Counted from the stretch's first letter, positions 1 to 8,793 are shown. The stretch is DNA of 34,425 bases from an uncultured Hyphomicrobium sp. (GCF_902826555.1 NZ_CADEFI010000029.1:8550-42974); one strand, 5' to 3'. Numbers and translations are program-made. Notes: a model not told the origin generated them from the letters alone.

Positions 1-1661
1 TTGTCCTCGAGCAGGCGGCGCGCGATCACCTGCGCCTGGATTTCGGCAGCACCCTCGAAGATGTTGAGGATGCGGGCATCGCACAGCACGCGCGAGACGG
101 GATACTCGAGCGCGAAGCCGTTTCCGCCATGGATCTGCAACGCGTTGTCCGCGTTCGCCCAGGCGACGCGGGCGCCGAGAAGCTTCGCCATGCCCGCCTC
201 GAGATCGCAGCGGTGCCCCTCGTCCTTCTCGCGCGCTGCGAAATAGGAGAGCTGACGCGCGATCATGGTCTCGACCGCCATCATCACCACTTTGTTGTAG
301 ACGCGTGGGAACGAATAGATCGGCTTGCCGAACTGGACGCGCTCGAGCGCGTACTTGAGACCGAGGTCCATCGCGCATTGGGCGACGCCCACCGCGCGCG
401 CCGCCGTCTGGATGCGTGCCCCTTCGAACGTGTTCATCAGCTGCTTGAAGCCTTGCCCCTCGACGCCGCCGAGCAGGTTCGCGGCCGGCACCTCGAAGCC
501 GTCGAAGGAGATGTCGTACTCCTTCATGCCGCGGTAGCCGAGCACCTCGATCTCGCCGCCCGTCATGCCCTGGGCCGGGAACGGATCCTCGTCCGTGCCG
601 CGCGGCTTCTCGGCAATGAACATCGAAAGGCCCTTGTAGCCTTTCTCGTCCGGGTTCGTGCGCGTGAGCACGGTCATGATGTCGGCCCGCACCGGGTGCG
701 TGATCCAGGTCTTCTGTCCGGTGATTTTATAGGCGTCGCCCGCCTTCACCGCCCGTGTCTTGAGCGAGGCGAGGTCGGAGCCGGTGTTGGGCTCCGTGAA
801 CACGGCCGTCGGCAGCCACTCGCCGGTGGCGATCTTGGGCAGATATTTCTCTTTCTGCTCGGGCGTGCCGTTGTGCAGGATCAGCTCGCCTGCGATCTCG
901 GCGCGGGTGCCGAGCGAGCCGACGCCGATATAGCCGCGCGACAGCTCTTCCGAGACCACGCACATGGCGAGCTTGCCGAGCCCGAGGCCGCCGTACTCCT
1001 CCGGAAGGGTCAGCCCGAACACGCCGAGGTCGGCCACCTGCGTGATGATCTCGGCCGGGATGTAGGCGTTCTCCAGATGCCACTCGTGCGCATGCGGCAC
1101 CACCTCGGCCTCGGAGAAGCTGCGCATCTGCTCGTGGATGGCCGCCATCGTTTCGTCGAGGCCGGAGTTGCCGAAGGTCGTCGCCCCCTGTGCATGTTGG
1201 ATGAACTCGGCGAGCTTCGCCTTCACGCTCTGCGCACTGCCGGCTGCGATCACATCCGCGACCGCATCTTCGTACTTGCGGATCTCGGCCTTCGGCACAC
1301 CGAGCGCCTCGGGGCGGATGATCTCGAGCTGGCTCATGGGGATGCCGCCCGCGATCTGTGCGCCGTATTCGCCGAACGCCGCCACCAGCAGAAGCTGCTC
1401 GAACTCGCCGAACGCGCCCTCGTCCTGCAGACGTGCCGCCCACAGGTTCATCTGCCGCAGGGCCTCGACGGTCGTTGCCAGCCAGGCGAGGCCGTGGGCG
1501 GCATGCTGCGCCTCGTCGACGCCGCCGGCCTCCTGGATCTTCGCTTTGACGCCGGTTTTTGCGAGCGCAAGGACCCGGTCGGCGGCCTCGACCGCTTCCG
1601 CCGTCCGCGCGATCAGGCGCTGCGGACCTGCAGCCAGAAGGTTGCTCTCGACAGCCGACAT
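1..1661 (-). CDS. mcd: (2S)-methylsuccinyl-CoA dehydrogenase, partial (3' end outside window)
   Basis: This flavoprotein oxidises (2S)-methylsuccinyl-CoA to mesaconyl-CoA in the ethylmalonyl-CoA pathway. The frame reads without a stop from an ATG at 1661 to the window edge, giving 553 residues; the protein is nearly complete because the visible end is the usual acyl-CoA dehydrogenase C-terminus. An N-terminal extension of roughly 150 residues precedes the acyl-CoA dehydrogenase fold, which is what separates Mcd from ordinary acyl-CoA dehydrogenases of about 380 residues. The fold shows the FAD/substrate signatures QIHGGNGF and IFEGAAEIQ; Glu536 in the latter is the expected catalytic base. 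The start is supported by a GGAGGA stretch about 10 bases upstream and the N-terminus MSAVESNLLA. It is separated from ccr by two plus-strand genes. A generic long acyl-CoA dehydrogenase is the alternative, but ccr and ecm nearby favour Mcd. Confidence 0.88.
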   Translation of the reverse strand, partial: MSAVESNLLAAGPQRLIARTAEAVEAADRVLALAKTGVKAKIQEAGGVDEAQHAAHGLAWLATTVEALRQMNLWAARLQDEGAFGEFEQLLLVAAFGEYGAQIAGGIPMSQLEIIRPEALGVPKAEIRKYEDAVADVIAAGSAQSVKAKLAEFIQHAQGATTFGNSGLDETMAAIHEQMRSFSEAEVVPHAHEWHLENAYIPAEIITQVADLGVFGLTLPEEYGGLGLGKLAMCVVSEELSRGYIGVGSLGTRAEIAGELILHNGTPEQKEKYLPKIATGEWLPTAVFTEPNTGSDLASLKTRAVKAGDAYKITGQKTWITHPVRADIMTVLTRTNPDEKGYKGLSMFIAEKPRGTDEDPFPAQGMTGGEIEVLGYRGMKEYDISFDGFEVPAANLLGGVEGQGFKQLMNTFEGARIQTAARAVGVAQCAMDLGLKYALERVQFGKPIYSFPRVYNKVVMMAVETMIARQLSYFAAREKDEGHRCDLEAGMAKLLGARVAWANADNALQIHGGNGFALEYPVSRVLCDARILNIFEGAAEIQAQVIARRLLED

Positions 1662-1922
1662 CCTCTTGTCTCCTCCGCTCACCCACGTTTCGGGGAATTT
1701 TGTCCCAGGCCGCTCGAAAGCCCGCCAATTCAGGACGCCATCTGCAAATTTCCAAGCCCGCCCGTCAAGATAATCTCGCGCCTCAGCGACACGAACGCAC
1801 GGCCGTTAACGGCGCGGGTCATTTGGCGGCGGGCGTTGCATCGTGGGCATGGACCCGCTGCGCTTGCATGGACTAGGGTCGCAGCTCGACAACAGCCCAA
1901 ACTGCCGCCAGATTGCCTGCCG

Positions 1923-2765
1923 ATGAAGCGTTACCGCACCCTGCTGTCTGCCATCTACCGACTCTACGAGCACTCGGGCTTCGCCATGGCGAGCGCCGTG
2001 GCGTTCTCGTTCGTCGTCTCGCTCTTCCCGTTCTGCATCTTCCTGGGTGCGCTGGCCGGTATGTTCGGCGGGCGCGAGCTGGCAGCCCAGGCGGTCGGAC
2101 AACTGTTCCAGAACCTGCCCCCGGATGTGGCCAAGGCCCTGGTGCCGCAGGTCGAGGCCATCATGGGGCAGACGCGTATCGACTTGCTGACCTTCGGCGG
2201 CTTCCTGGCGCTCTTCTTCGCCACCAGCGCCGTCGAGACCTTGCGGGCTGCCCTGAACGGGGCCTATCGCGTGGTGGAGACGCGCCCCTATCCGGTCTGC
2301 CTCGGCCTCAGCATGTTGCTGGTGTTGATCTCCGCGGCCTCCATGCTGGTGTTGACCTGGGCCGTGGTCGTGGGGCCCGGCATCGCCGCGCGTTTCGAGC
2401 CATCGTGGGCGAAAACGTTCCTCGACTCGAGCTGGCTCGCGCCCATCACGCGCTATGCGCTCGGCGCCACGGCGATTGGCGCACAGCTCCTCGCCTTCCA
2501 TCTCTGGCTCGCCGCCGGCAAGCGCCGCGTTGCCGACGTCTGGCCGGGCGTCGCCCTGTCGGTCGCGTTGTGGCTGACCATTGCTGGCTTCTATTCGTAC
2601 TATCTGTCGATGAGCAATTACGCCCGGTTCTATGCCGGTCTTTCACAGCTCATGATCGCCATGATCTTCTTCCAGTTCACCTCCATCATCATCATCCTGG
2701 GTGCCGAGCTCAATCGCGGCATCATGGAGTTGAAGAAGCTCACCAACGGCAACGGCAATCACTGA
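1923..2765 (+). CDS. YihY/virulence factor BrkB family inner-membrane protein
   Basis: A 280-residue polytopic membrane protein with about six hydrophobic segments. The N-terminus has the YihY-family pattern: a short cytosolic helix, then GFAMASAVAFSFVVSLFPF as the first membrane span. The C-terminal part carries YARFYAGLSQLMIAMIFFQ and a GAELNRGI motif, both typical of the family. The molecular role of YihY/BrkB proteins is not established; the old annotation 'ribonuclease BN' is wrong. The start at 1923 is chosen because the frame upstream is only the antisense of mcd and homologues begin just before the first helix; the ribosome binding site there is weak. The signal peptidase gene starts 23 bases after its stop, so the two are probably co-transcribed, divergently from mcd. 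Confidence 0.88.
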   Translation: MKRYRTLLSAIYRLYEHSGFAMASAVAFSFVVSLFPFCIFLGALAGMFGGRELAAQAVGQLFQNLPPDVAKALVPQVEAIMGQTRIDLLTFGGFLALFFATSAVETLRAALNGAYRVVETRPYPVCLGLSMLLVLISAASMLVLTWAVVVGPGIAARFEPSWAKTFLDSSWLAPITRYALGATAIGAQLLAFHLWLAAGKRRVADVWPGVALSVALWLTIAGFYSYYLSMSNYARFYAGLSQLMIAMIFFQFTSIIIILGAELNRGIMELKKLTNGNGNH

Positions 2766-2788
2766 GCGCAGGTCAGCCGGGTCCAAAG

Positions 2789-4063
2789 ATGTCGACAGAG
2801 AGCGGACGGCGCGATGGGGGTGGGGAACAGTCGGGCTTGACCTCGAGCCCGTGGTTCACGATCTGGTGGCGCCCACAGGCGACCATCACCGCCCTCACAA
2901 GACACCCCGCCCGAGCCCCGACACTGCTGCTGGCCGCGTTGGCCGGAATTGGCCCAACCATCGGCATCGGCGGGACGGGCGCCTATTTTCACTGGATCGT
3001 GCTGGTCATCGCCGCCGCTCTCATCGGCCCGGTCCTGGGACTTTTGGAGCTCTACATCGAGGGCGCTCTTCTGTCGTGGACCGGCGGACTCCTCGGTGGC
3101 CAGGCGAGCCGGCCGTCTCTGCGCACCGCGATAGCATGGGCCGCCCTGCCGAACGTGGCCGCCCTGCCGATCATGGTCGTGGCGCTCGCCGTCTATCACC
3201 AGGATTTCCTGCGGGTCTTCGCGGGCGCAAGCACCGACAATCCTGTCCTCGCGGTCCTGGTTCTCGTGCTGGCCGCTCTGTCTCTATGGGGACTGTTCCT
3301 GAGAATACGTACGGTCGGCGCCGTGCAGCACTTCGGCATTCTTCGTGCAACCGCAAATGTCGCGGCTTCCGTCCTGATCGTCCTCGCAGCCATATTCGCG
3401 GCGAGAAGCTTTATGTTTCAGCCGTTCGTGATTCCGGCGAGCTCTATGGAGCCCGCCCTTCTCGTTGGAGATTACGTCGTCGTCGACAAGCGCAGCTATG
3501 GCTACAGCCGTTATTCGTTTCCCTTCGATGCGCGGTTCGAAGGCCGGCTCGGCGGCACCTTGCCGGCGCGCGGCGACATTGTCGTCTTCAAGCTGCCGAG
3601 GGACGGCGAGACGGATTATATCAAGCGCGTCATCGGGCTTCCGGGCGACGAGATCCTGATGCAGCACGGCGTACTGCATATCAACGGCACGCCTGTGCCG
3701 AGGCAGCGGGTGGCCGATGTCACGCCGCAGGCCGGCGCAGCCTCGAAGCAAACCGTTGCGGTCTACGAGGAGAGCCTGCCCGAAGGTCGGAAAGTGACGG
3801 TCCTCGACAGCGAGCCGGAAGGTCCGTTCGACAACGCCGGTCCGTTCCGCATTCCCCCCGGCAGCTACTTCGTCCTGGGCGACAACCGTGACAACTCGAT
3901 GGATAGCCGCGCCATGGAGCAGGTCGGGCTGATTCCCGCCGACAACATCATCGGCCGCGTATCGCTGATTTACCTGTCCGCCGATACGCCGCGCGACGGG
4001 AACGGGCTCGCGTCCGCTTTCGCCAACATCCGCTGGAACCGGCTGTTTCTCAGGCCGCAATAA
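2789..4063 (+). CDS. lepB: Signal peptidase I with N-terminal Yip1-like membrane domain
   Basis: A 424-residue protein. Residues about 200-424 are a type I signal peptidase (family S26), which removes signal peptides on the periplasmic face of the inner membrane. Visible motifs are box B PASSMEP with nucleophile Ser219, box C RGDIVVFKLP, box D YIKRVIGLPGD with general base Lys279, and box E GDNRDNSMDSR at 364-374. The first ~195 residues are not the usual one or two anchor helices but a Yip1-like multi-span domain (a glycine-rich helix near 45-100, then helices near 115-135 and 150-172). A further helix at 188-207 leads into the protease. The ATG at 2789 lies 23 bases after the upstream stop. 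A bidirectional hairpin terminator directly follows the stop. Whether this is the cell's only LepB cannot be told from the window. Confidence 0.92.
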   Translation: MSTESGRRDGGGEQSGLTSSPWFTIWWRPQATITALTRHPARAPTLLLAALAGIGPTIGIGGTGAYFHWIVLVIAAALIGPVLGLLELYIEGALLSWTGGLLGGQASRPSLRTAIAWAALPNVAALPIMVVALAVYHQDFLRVFAGASTDNPVLAVLVLVLAALSLWGLFLRIRTVGAVQHFGILRATANVAASVLIVLAAIFAARSFMFQPFVIPASSMEPALLVGDYVVVDKRSYGYSRYSFPFDARFEGRLGGTLPARGDIVVFKLPRDGETDYIKRVIGLPGDEILMQHGVLHINGTPVPRQRVADVTPQAGAASKQTVAVYEESLPEGRKVTVLDSEPEGPFDNAGPFRIPPGSYFVLGDNRDNSMDSRAMEQVGLIPADNIIGRVSLIYLSADTPRDGNGLASAFANIRWNRLFLRPQ

Positions 4064-4091
4064 AAAAGCGCGGCATTGCTACCGCGCTTTT
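4064..4091. terminator. Bidirectional intrinsic terminator between lepB and ccr
   Basis: A perfect 10-base inverted repeat, AAAAGCGCGG (4064-4073) and CCGCGCTTTT (4082-4091), with an 8-base loop. The A tract on one arm and T tract on the other allow termination from both sides, which fits the convergent genes: lepB ends at 4063 and ccr ends at 4118. Confidence 0.88.
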
Positions 4092-4117
4092 CCGAATGTC
4101 TTGCCGCTGCCGGGCGA

Positions 4118-5446
4118 TCAAGCCGCGCCGAAGCGCGCCTGGCTCGCTTCGAGCACGTCCTCGACCGTCCTGAGGCCCGTGGTCGGCGCTGAAACCAGCA
4201 CCGCCATGTTGCCCGGCTTGTGCTCGTTGCGCAGCATGCGCATGTGCGCTTTCGGGATCTGCGCCCAGGAGAACACCTCCGACATGCACGGGTCGATGCG
4301 GCGCTCGACAACGAGCTTATTGGCCTGGCTGGCCTGCGCGAGATTGGCGAAGTGCGAGCCCTGCACGCGCTTCTGGTGCATCCAGAGATAGCGCGCGTCC
4401 ATGGTGAGATTGTAGCCGGTGGTGCCGGCGCAGATGACGACCATGCCGCCGCGCTTCACGACCTGCACCGAGACCGGGATCGTCGTTTCGCCCGGATGCT
4501 CGAACACGCAGTCGACGTTGACGCCCTTGCCGGTGATGTCCCAGATCGCCTTGCCGAAGCTGCGCATCTCCTTCAGCCAATCGTTGTACTCCGGCGAATT
4601 GACCTTCGGCAGCTGGCCCCAGCATTTGAAGTTCTTGCGGTTGATGACGCCCTTCGCGCCGAGCTGCATGACGAAGTCGCGCTTGTCGTCGTCCGACACC
4701 ACGCCGATCGCGTTGGCGCCTGACGTGGCGCAGAGCTGCACCGCAAAGGCTCCGAGGCCGCCGGCCGCGCCCCAGACGAGCACGTTGTGGCCAGGCCGGA
4801 GCACGTGCGGACGATGGCCGAACAGCATGCGGTAAGCGGTGGCGAGAGTGAGCGTGTAGCAGGCCGCCTCTTCCCAGGTGAGGTGCTTGGGACGTTCGAG
4901 AAGCTGGCGGTCCTGCACGCGGCAGAACTGGGCGAAGCTGCCGTCGGGCGTCTCATAGCCCCAGATGCGCTGCGAGGGCGAGAACATCGGATCGCCGCCG
5001 TTGCACTCCTCGTCGTCGCCGTCGTCCTGGTTGCAATGGATGACGACCTCGTCGCCGACCTTCCACCGCTTCACCTTTGAGCCGACAGCCCACACGATGC
5101 CCGACGCGTCCGAGCCGGCGATGTGGTACGGCTGCTTATGGACGTCGAACATCGAGATCGGCACGCCGAGCGAGGCCCACACGCCGTTGTAGTTCACGCC
5201 CGCCGCCATCACGAGCACCAGCACGTCATGACTGTCGAGCTCCCACGTCGGGACTACCTCGACCTGCATCGCCGTGTCGGGCTCGCCCTGGCGCTCCTTG
5301 CGAATGGCCCAGGCGTACATGTTTTTCGGCACATGGCCGAGCGGCGGAATCTCGCCGACTTCGTAGAGATCTTTTTTGGCCTGAACAACCTGAGGCGCAG
5401 CCGCTGCTCCGGTGCTGCCTTTGATTGCGGCGCTATGGCTTGACAT
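4118..5446 (-). CDS. ccr: Crotonyl-CoA carboxylase/reductase
   Basis: Ccr makes (2S)-ethylmalonyl-CoA by NADPH-dependent reductive carboxylation of crotonyl-CoA, the signature step of the ethylmalonyl-CoA pathway. The 442-residue product is a medium-chain dehydrogenase/reductase. The Rossmann motif VWGAAGGLGAFAVQL lies at 224-238. Family landmarks include GVNYNGVWASLG near 83-94, IWGYET near 161-166 and GSHFAN at 363-368. The Asn, Glu and His in these stretches appear to correspond to the residues described as holding CO2 in characterised Ccr enzymes; that mapping is from memory and unaligned. The start at 5446 (MSSHSAAIKG) is preceded by GGGAGAGA at good spacing; the frame stays open for 38 more codons upstream but those look non-coding. 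Ccr is divergent from a small membrane protein gene and ecm. Confidence 0.96.
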   Translation of the reverse strand: MSSHSAAIKGSTGAAAAPQVVQAKKDLYEVGEIPPLGHVPKNMYAWAIRKERQGEPDTAMQVEVVPTWELDSHDVLVLVMAAGVNYNGVWASLGVPISMFDVHKQPYHIAGSDASGIVWAVGSKVKRWKVGDEVVIHCNQDDGDDEECNGGDPMFSPSQRIWGYETPDGSFAQFCRVQDRQLLERPKHLTWEEAACYTLTLATAYRMLFGHRPHVLRPGHNVLVWGAAGGLGAFAVQLCATSGANAIGVVSDDDKRDFVMQLGAKGVINRKNFKCWGQLPKVNSPEYNDWLKEMRSFGKAIWDITGKGVNVDCVFEHPGETTIPVSVQVVKRGGMVVICAGTTGYNLTMDARYLWMHQKRVQGSHFANLAQASQANKLVVERRIDPCMSEVFSWAQIPKAHMRMLRNEHKPGNMAVLVSAPTTGLRTVEDVLEASQARFGAA

Positions 5447-5798
5447 GCTCTCGTCTCTCCCTGACGCGAAGTAGAGGTCCCACCGGCGGATGCTGGCCCG
5501 AATTTCCCTTGTCGGATGCGGGCCTAGCGGCTGCATCATGACGGAAATCGGACTCTGCAACGTGCCTTAGGCGCCCCTCCGTAGCTTTCGGCCTCGTTTC
5601 AAGCACTTTTTCGCGCCGCAATAAAGGGTTTGTCGGGGTCTCTGCAAGTCATTCGAAGGTTTAGCCCCAGCCTCCTGGGACGGAAGGCGCCGTCCGGGGC
5701 CCGGACGCGGGCCATCCCGGCCCAACGAAGAGTTAATCTAACGGTGCTATGCATGACCGTTTGACGGGCGTTTACGAGTGCGACCGGCAGGAGAAATC
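5447..5798. other. Intergenic region between divergent ccr and ecm-side genes
   Basis: These 352 bases hold no convincing gene and must contain the ccr promoter (minus) and the promoter for the small membrane protein and ecm (plus). A GC-rich hairpin, GGACGG at 5678-5683 with CCGTCC at 5690-5695, sits in the middle. It is followed by CCCGG/CCGGG-type repeats up to about 5725. No T tract follows, so it is not a standard terminator; it could be a regulator site, which is inference. No B12-riboswitch core was recognised. Confidence 0.6.
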
Positions 5799-6146
5799 AT
5801 GGGCCGCGAGGACGTTTTCAAGCTTTTGAACGACATTGCGGTAGCCGATGGTCTAAGCCACGGCGTCGTCGCCGCGTTGACGCTGATTGTGTTTTCCGTC
5901 ATGCGCACCATGCTCCCCGTCAAGGGCCTGGCGCTGGTCTTCGCGCCCGGTATCTACTGGGGTGGCCTGACGGGGATTTTTGCGGCCCGCTATTGGGGTT
6001 TGGTCCTCACTGCCGACAAAGCGGCCAACGTTGTCGCAACGGCGGCGCTGGGCATGATCGCCGCCCTTGTCTTCATGATGCTTCTGGCGCGTCTCGCAGA
6101 TGCCGCCGTGCGTATCCGCAACCCGCTCGGAAGCAAGCCGGCCTGA
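5799..6146 (+). CDS. Small three-helix membrane protein between ccr and ecm, function unknown
   Basis: A 115-residue hydrophobic protein not recognised as a named family. About 20 N-terminal polar residues (MGREDVFKLLNDIAVADG) are followed by three probable transmembrane segments, near residues 22-40, 44-68 and 76-101, and a short basic tail. The start at 5799 is favoured over an earlier in-frame codon because GGCAGGAGA lies 5-10 bases upstream. It reads toward ecm, whose start is 103 bases after this stop, so co-transcription is plausible. It lies in the divergent gap between two genes of one pathway, which hints at but does not prove a related role. Codon use resembles its neighbours. Confidence 0.75.
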   Translation: MGREDVFKLLNDIAVADGLSHGVVAALTLIVFSVMRTMLPVKGLALVFAPGIYWGGLTGIFAARYWGLVLTADKAANVVATAALGMIAALVFMMLLARLADAAVRIRNPLGSKPA

Positions 6147-6249
6147 GCGCCGAAAGCGCCCGTTCCCCCGTGACGAATTGGACTTTTGCCTTGCGCCCGG
6201 CGGCCGGTACGCTATGGGACAGAATATTTCGCGGGCGAGGACTTTAAGG

Positions 6250-8253
6250 ATGTCGGAAAAACGGGCGAGCGGGGCGTCGACCAAGGGTCCGGAACGGGAC
6301 AAGCCCTGGTTGTTCCGGACCTACGCCGGCCATTCCAACGTGGCGAAGTCGAACGCGCTTTACAGGAGCAATCTGGCCAAGGGCCAGACGGGTCTCTCCA
6401 TCGCGTTCGATCTGCCGACGCAGACCGGCTACGACAGCGACTACGAGCTCGCCAGGGGCGAGGTCGGCAAGGTCGGCGTTCCCGTTTCGCATCTCGGCGA
6501 TATGCGCACGCTGCTCGACGGCATTCCGCTCGACCAGATGAACACCTCGATGACGATCAACGCCACGGCGGCGTGGCTTCTCTCGCTCTACATCGCCACC
6601 GCCGACGAGACCGGCGCGCCGCGCACCAAGCTCACGGGCACCATCCAGAACGACATCATCAAGGAATATCTGTCGCGCGGCACCTACGTGTTCCCGCCCG
6701 AGCCGTCGCTTCGGCTCATCAAGGATACGATCGTCTTCTCCTACAAGGAAGTTCCCAAGTGGAACCCGACCAACGTCTGCTCCTACCACCTGCAGGAAGC
6801 CGGTGCGACGCCCGTGCAGGAGCTGTCCTACGCGCTCGCGACCGGTATCGCTGTGCTCGACACCGTGAAAGCCTCGGGTGAGGTGCCCGATAAGGATTTC
6901 GGCACCGTCGTCGGCCGCGTCTCGTTTTTCGTCAACGCCGGCATGCGCTTCATCACCGAGATCTGCAAGATGCGCGCCTTCGGTGAGCTTTGGGACGAGA
7001 TTACGCTCGAGCGCTACGGTGTCACCGACGCCAAGAATCGCATGTTCCGGTACGGCGTCCAGGTGAACAGCCTCGGCCTCACCGAGCCGCAGCCCGAGAA
7101 CAACGTCTACCGCATCCTGCTCGAGATGATGGCCGTCACGCTGTCCAAGAATGCGCGCGCTCGCGCCGTGCAGCTCCCGGCCTGGAACGAGGCGCTCGGG
7201 CTGCCGCGTCCGTGGGACCAGCAGTGGTCGCTGCGCATGCAGCAGATCGTGGCCTACGAGACCGATCTCCTCGAATACGGCGACATCTTCGACGGCTCCG
7301 CCGAGATCAGGCGTAAGGTCGAGCAACTGAAGGAAGAGGCCAAGGCCGAGCTCGCCACCATCGAGCGCATGGGCGGCGCCATTGCTGCCATCGACTACAT
7401 GAAGCGCCGCCTCGTCGAGAGCAACTCCTCGCGCGTGCGCCAGATCGAGGTGGGCGAGCAGATCGTCGTCGGCGTCAACAAGTGGACCGAGACCGAACCC
7501 TCGCCGCTCACAGCCGGAGAAGGCGCCATCATGGTGGTCGATCCCGCGGTCGAGGCCGAGCAGGTCGAGCGCCTCAAGGCCTGGCGCGCCGCCCGCGATG
7601 CGAAGGCGGTCGAGAAGGCCATCGCCGAGCTGGAATCGGCCGCCAAGGAAGGCCGCAACATCATGGAAAGCTCGATCACCTGCGCCAAGGCCGGCGTCAC
7701 GACGGGCGAGTGGGGCACCACGCTGCGCCGCGTCTTCGGCGAATACCGCGCCCCGACCGGCGTCGCCCAGGCCGCGCCTGAGCGCGCCAGCGGCGAGCTG
7801 GACAGCATTCGCGCCGCCGTCGACGCGGTCTCCGCCAAGCTCGGCCGTCGCATCAAGTTCCTGGTCGGAAAGCCGGGCCTCGACGGCCATTCGAATGGTG
7901 CCGAGCAGATTGCCGTCCGCGCCCGCGACGTCGGCATGGAAGTGGTCTACGAGGGCATCCGCCTGACGCCGGCGCAGATCGTGCGCGCGGCCGTGGACGA
8001 GAGTGCGCACGTGGTCGGCCTTTCGATCCTGTCCGGATCGCACGTGCCGCTGGTGTCCGACTTGATGGACCGCATGCGCAAGGAAGGCCTCTCCGATATC
8101 CCGGTCGTCGTCGGCGGCATTATCCCGCCCGAGGACGAGGTGAAGCTCAAAGGCTTCGGCGTGGCAGCGGTTTATACGCCGAAGGACTTCCAGTTGAATG
8201 ACATCATGGCCGACATCGTCCGCCTCGTCGAAAGGCACGAGAAGGCCGCCTGA
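6250..8253 (+). CDS. ecm: Ethylmalonyl-CoA mutase (adenosylcobalamin-dependent)
   Basis: A 667-residue single-chain mutase of the methylmalonyl-CoA mutase family that converts ethylmalonyl-CoA to methylsuccinyl-CoA. The N-terminal two thirds are the TIM-barrel catalytic domain: PWLFRTYAGHS near the start, then SIAFDLPTQTGYDSD and MNTSMTINATAAW. The C-terminal ~130 residues form the cobalamin domain with the base-off motif DGHSNG (545-550, His547 the cobalt ligand), then LSILSGSH and VVVGGIIPPED. The SNG variant of the usual DRG, together with ccr next door, separates Ecm (also called MeaA) from methylmalonyl-CoA mutase, which has DGHDRG. The ATG at 6250 has GAGGA about 8 bases upstream; an in-frame ATG at 6214 is a less likely start. 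No mutase chaperone (MeaB) gene is in the window. Confidence 0.93.
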   Translation: MSEKRASGASTKGPERDKPWLFRTYAGHSNVAKSNALYRSNLAKGQTGLSIAFDLPTQTGYDSDYELARGEVGKVGVPVSHLGDMRTLLDGIPLDQMNTSMTINATAAWLLSLYIATADETGAPRTKLTGTIQNDIIKEYLSRGTYVFPPEPSLRLIKDTIVFSYKEVPKWNPTNVCSYHLQEAGATPVQELSYALATGIAVLDTVKASGEVPDKDFGTVVGRVSFFVNAGMRFITEICKMRAFGELWDEITLERYGVTDAKNRMFRYGVQVNSLGLTEPQPENNVYRILLEMMAVTLSKNARARAVQLPAWNEALGLPRPWDQQWSLRMQQIVAYETDLLEYGDIFDGSAEIRRKVEQLKEEAKAELATIERMGGAIAAIDYMKRRLVESNSSRVRQIEVGEQIVVGVNKWTETEPSPLTAGEGAIMVVDPAVEAEQVERLKAWRAARDAKAVEKAIAELESAAKEGRNIMESSITCAKAGVTTGEWGTTLRRVFGEYRAPTGVAQAAPERASGELDSIRAAVDAVSAKLGRRIKFLVGKPGLDGHSNGAEQIAVRARDVGMEVVYEGIRLTPAQIVRAAVDESAHVVGLSILSGSHVPLVSDLMDRMRKEGLSDIPVVVGGIIPPEDEVKLKGFGVAAVYTPKDFQLNDIMADIVRLVERHEKAA

Positions 8254-8409
8254 ATAGGGTTAAATCGGTCGCCGATCGAAATTATTCCCACCGCGTTTCG
8301 GGGTGGTACGGGCCGGATTTTGGACACGAATCGCGCACACGCTGGAACCTTGGGGCGCGACTCCGGTTTTAGGGCACGTTTCTTGGCAGGCGTACTCTGG
8401 GGGAGGGGC

Positions 8410-8793
8410 ATGCGAGAGGAAACTCGAAAGCGGCTGAACCGCCTGCGGCGCCACGTGACCTCGTTGTGGCTGCCGTCGTTCGTCGTCTTGGTATTGCTGT
8501 TCGGCGGCTTCTTTGCCTTCCGCACCACCGTGCGCAAGGAGCGCGAGGTTGCGGGCGTCGTGCAGAGCGCCGTCTGGCGTGTCAACGACGACACCGGCCA
8601 GCCCTATCCCGATATCCAGGTTGTGCTGGACAACGACGGCGTGGTGCGTGTGGGCACGATCGCGCCGTCGCTCCCGAAAGTGGGAGATCGCGTGACGCTC
8701 AAAAAACGCAAAATGCTCATCGGGTACACGACCTATCAGTGGGATGGACCGGGGACCGCCCTCCCCTCGACGACCCGGGTTTCTCTCCCCTGA
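8410..8793 (+). CDS. Single-pass membrane protein with C-terminal beta domain, paralogue A
   Basis: A 127-residue protein of unknown function. It has a short basic cytosolic start (MREETRKRLNRLRR), one transmembrane helix near residues 19-37 and a periplasmic domain of short beta-like stretches ending near PKVGDRVTLKKRK and GYTTYQW. The pattern suggests a small OB-like fold, which is inference. The start at 8410 is chosen for the strong GGGGGAGGGG just upstream and because it aligns with the start of the next gene, a paralogue. It follows ecm by 156 bases. Confidence 0.72.
   Translation: MREETRKRLNRLRRHVTSLWLPSFVVLVLLFGGFFAFRTTVRKEREVAGVVQSAVWRVNDDTGQPYPDIQVVLDNDGVVRVGTIAPSLPKVGDRVTLKKRKMLIGYTTYQWDGPGTALPSTTRVSLP

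Noticed and set aside
129-1922. Long plus-strand open frame leading into the YihY-like gene
   Set aside because: It is the antisense of mcd; the minus strand gives a full acyl-CoA dehydrogenase and the plus product is Arg/His/Leu-rich nonsense. Only the part from 1923 is real.
6147-6249. Cobalamin riboswitch before ecm
   Set aside because: The gap is about 100 bases and lacks a recognisable B12 box; too short for the full element.
6244-8238. 664-codon open frame on minus
   Set aside because: Exact antisense of ecm with low-complexity composition; a typical high-GC shadow.
6250-8253. Methylmalonyl-CoA mutase as the identity of the B12 mutase
   Set aside because: The DGHSNG variant, single-chain length and neighbouring ccr fit ethylmalonyl-CoA mutase better.
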